Source of the DNA: JBFWNZ01 sp050250795
GTDB lineage: Bacteria > Pseudomonadota > Alphaproteobacteria > UBA8366
Direction of reading: 5' to 3'
DNA length: 23,575 bases
Assembly (NCBI GenBank): GCA_050250795.1
Contig: JBFWNZ010000014.1
Location: 1 to 23,575, forward strand
Shown: in pieces, positions 22,346 through 23,575 of the stretch
Layout: each line of letters opens with the position of its first letter
Position numbering within the stretch: position 1 is the first letter of the stretch
Notes under the pieces: model-generated
Seen by the model: only the letters and a program-made list of their open reading frames with translations
What the model was told of the DNA's origin: nothing
Database searches by the model: none
Translations under genes and position numbers: made by a program

Positions 22346-23575
22346 CGCACGGCAAAGACCGGCCGTACCGGTTCGCCGCGCAGACGGGCGGCGGGGTCGG
22401 GACTGTCGAGTGCGTCTCGGACGGCCGCGACCGCTGTGTCCAGCATTGCAATGGTGGCGTCCTCCACCGCGTCGCGATCATGGGCGAGGCAGAGGTTGAA
22501 GCTTGCGCCTAGGAACAGGCCGCTGGCGATGCATTCCTGGCGCAGCAGGCTGTTCAGCAGGGGGGCTTCGACCGGCGTGTTGGCGATGCGGATGCGCGGC
22601 CACCAGTCGGACCCGTGGACGGACAGGCTCTCGCCCAGCCCGTGCCGGGCGAAGACTTCGTTGGCCCGGTGCATCAGGGCGGCTCCCCGTCGCGCCAGCT
22701 TTGCGGGCACGTCCAGCCGCTCCAGCTTGTCGAGCGTGGCGATGGAGGCCGCCAGCGACAGGGCTTCGCCGCCGAAGGTTGCCGAGAAGAAGATGTCTTC
22801 CATGCCGCGCATGATGTGCCGCCGGCCGACGATGGCGGACAGCGGCATGCCATTGGCGATGGCCTTGCCGAAGCAGGCCAGATCGGGTGTCACGCCGTGG
22901 AATTTCTGCGCGCCGCCCATGTCGATGCGGAAGCCGCAGATGATCTCGTCGAACACCAGCAGCACGCCGTAGCGTTCGGTCAGTTCGCGCAGCCGCTCAA
23001 GGAAGCCGGTCGCCGGCGTCTCCGTTCCGGTGGGCTCCAGGATCACGCAGGCAAAGCCGTCCGGATCGGCGCGCAGCAGGGCTTCCAGCGCATCGGCATC
23101 GTTGTAGGGAAACTTGACCGACAGATCGCGCACAGCCCTCGGCACGCCGAGATCGCGGGTCGTCGTGCCGATATACCAATCGTGCCAGCCGTGATAGCCG
23201 CTGAGCGCAACCTTGTCCCGGCCGGTATGGGCGCGTGCGAGCCGCACGGCGGCCGAGGTTGCGTCCGATCCGTTCTTGCCGAACCGAACCATCTCGGCGC
23301 AGGGAATCAGCCGTACCAGCCGCTCCGCCAGTTCCATCTCCAGGGGAGTGGCGAGCGGGAAGGCAATCCCGCGCTGAAGCTGGTCGAGGATCGCACTGTC
23401 CACGTCCGGGTCGCGATAGCCCAGCACGATCGGCAGCAGGCCCAAGACGTAGTCGATATAGGCATTGCCGTCGACATCCCAGACCTCGCAGCCCCGTCCA
23501 TGCTCAAGGAACAGCGGCGTTGCGCCCTTCACCCATTGCTGGGCACTTTTGGAAAAGGTCTGGCTAGCGAGGGGC
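22342..23575 (-). CDS. Class III aminotransferase, glutamate-1-semialdehyde aminomutase-like (5' end outside window)
   Basis: The frame is open to the right edge; about 411 residues are visible, starting PLASQTFSKSAQQW, which looks like the true N-terminal region of this group, so few residues are missing. The GTG at 23532 is an internal valine, not the start. PLP-enzyme landmarks are VFDEIICGFR (PLP-binding Asp) and CFGKAIANGMP, whose Lys (codon near 22864-22866) should form the Schiff base. The phosphate loop reads FGKNGSDATSAAVRLARA, the version found in aminotransferases of polysaccharide loci, rather than the SGTEAT of housekeeping HemL. It therefore probably aminates a keto sugar or related intermediate and is not the heme enzyme. 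Its stop overlaps the GNAT start as ATGA. Confidence 0.87.
   Translation of the reverse strand, partial: PLASQTFSKSAQQWVKGATPLFLEHGRGCEVWDVDGNAYIDYVLGLLPIVLGYRDPDVDSAILDQLQRGIAFPLATPLEMELAERLVRLIPCAEMVRFGKNGSDATSAAVRLARAHTGRDKVALSGYHGWHDWYIGTTTRDLGVPRAVRDLSVKFPYNDADALEALLRADPDGFACVILEPTGTETPATGFLERLRELTERYGVLLVFDEIICGFRIDMGGAQKFHGVTPDLACFGKAIANGMPLSAIVGRRHIMRGMEDIFFSATFGGEALSLAASIATLDKLERLDVPAKLARRGAALMHRANEVFARHGLGESLSVHGSDWWPRIRIANTPVEAPLLNSLLRQECIASGLFLGASFNLCLAHDRDAVEDATIAMLDTAVAAVRDALDSPDPAARLRGEPVRPVFAVR

Noticed and set aside
22342..23532. GTG at 23532 as start of the class III aminotransferase
   Set aside because: The frame continues upstream to the window edge with a conserved-looking N-terminal segment (SQTFSKSAQQW), so the true start is outside.
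1..23575. CRISPR arrays, tRNA or rRNA genes, insertion sequences, integrase or attachment sites
   Set aside because: I looked for regular repeats, cloverleaf-like segments, transposase motifs and inverted-repeat ends and saw none; the only direct repeat found is the 127-bp assembly overlap.

Overview
This window looks like part of a surface-glycan (exopolysaccharide, capsule or O-antigen type) biosynthesis locus from a high-GC proteobacterium, most likely an alphaproteobacterium. That placement rests on base composition, protein style and gene content only; there is no rRNA or housekeeping marker. Apart from a gene fragment at the left edge (+ strand), all 21 genes lie on the minus strand and are packed almost without gaps. 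Eleven of the 20 junctions are 4-nt start/stop overlaps (nine ATGA, one TTGA, one CTGA). This is the layout of one long operon, or a few nested ones, read from the right edge to the left.

In transcription order: (A) 23575-14688 holds a class III aminotransferase (cut by the window end), a GNAT acetyltransferase, a PIG-L deacetylase, a Cys-less asparagine-synthetase homologue, a polysaccharide-deacetylase-fold protein, a two-domain SGNH-hydrolase/Rossmann protein, a DegT-family sugar aminotransferase, an extended SDR (epimerase/dehydratase) and a WbqC-family protein. It reads as a cassette for making and decorating unusual amino sugars. A family 4 glycosyltransferase (14691-13486) follows. (B) After a 102-bp gap come homologues of WlbA, WlbB and WlbC (3-oxidation, N-acetylation and 3-amination of UDP-GlcNAc uronic acid) and a second GT4. 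(C) After a 108-bp gap come a GSCFA protein, a protein with an N-terminal Bfd-like [2Fe-2S] motif joined to an unrecognised beta-rich region, an unrecognised beta-rich protein, a sulfotransferase-like protein, a one-polypeptide ABC exporter, a canonical AsnB-type amidotransferase and a GT-C type membrane glycosyltransferase. This last gene overlaps the left-edge gene tail to tail.

Inferred joint role: make UDP-linked diacetamido-uronic acid and at least one more modified amino sugar, assemble them on a carrier with GT4 enzymes, amidate, acetylate or deacetylate and possibly sulfate the product, and move it across the inner membrane by the ABC exporter. The C segment contains the least familiar genes and is the best candidate for undescribed biology.

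Quality warning: the run of 100 Ns at 15569-15668 is flanked by two identical 127-bp copies. Removing one copy plus the Ns (227 bp) restores an intact SDR gene, so the apparent break is almost certainly an assembly artefact.
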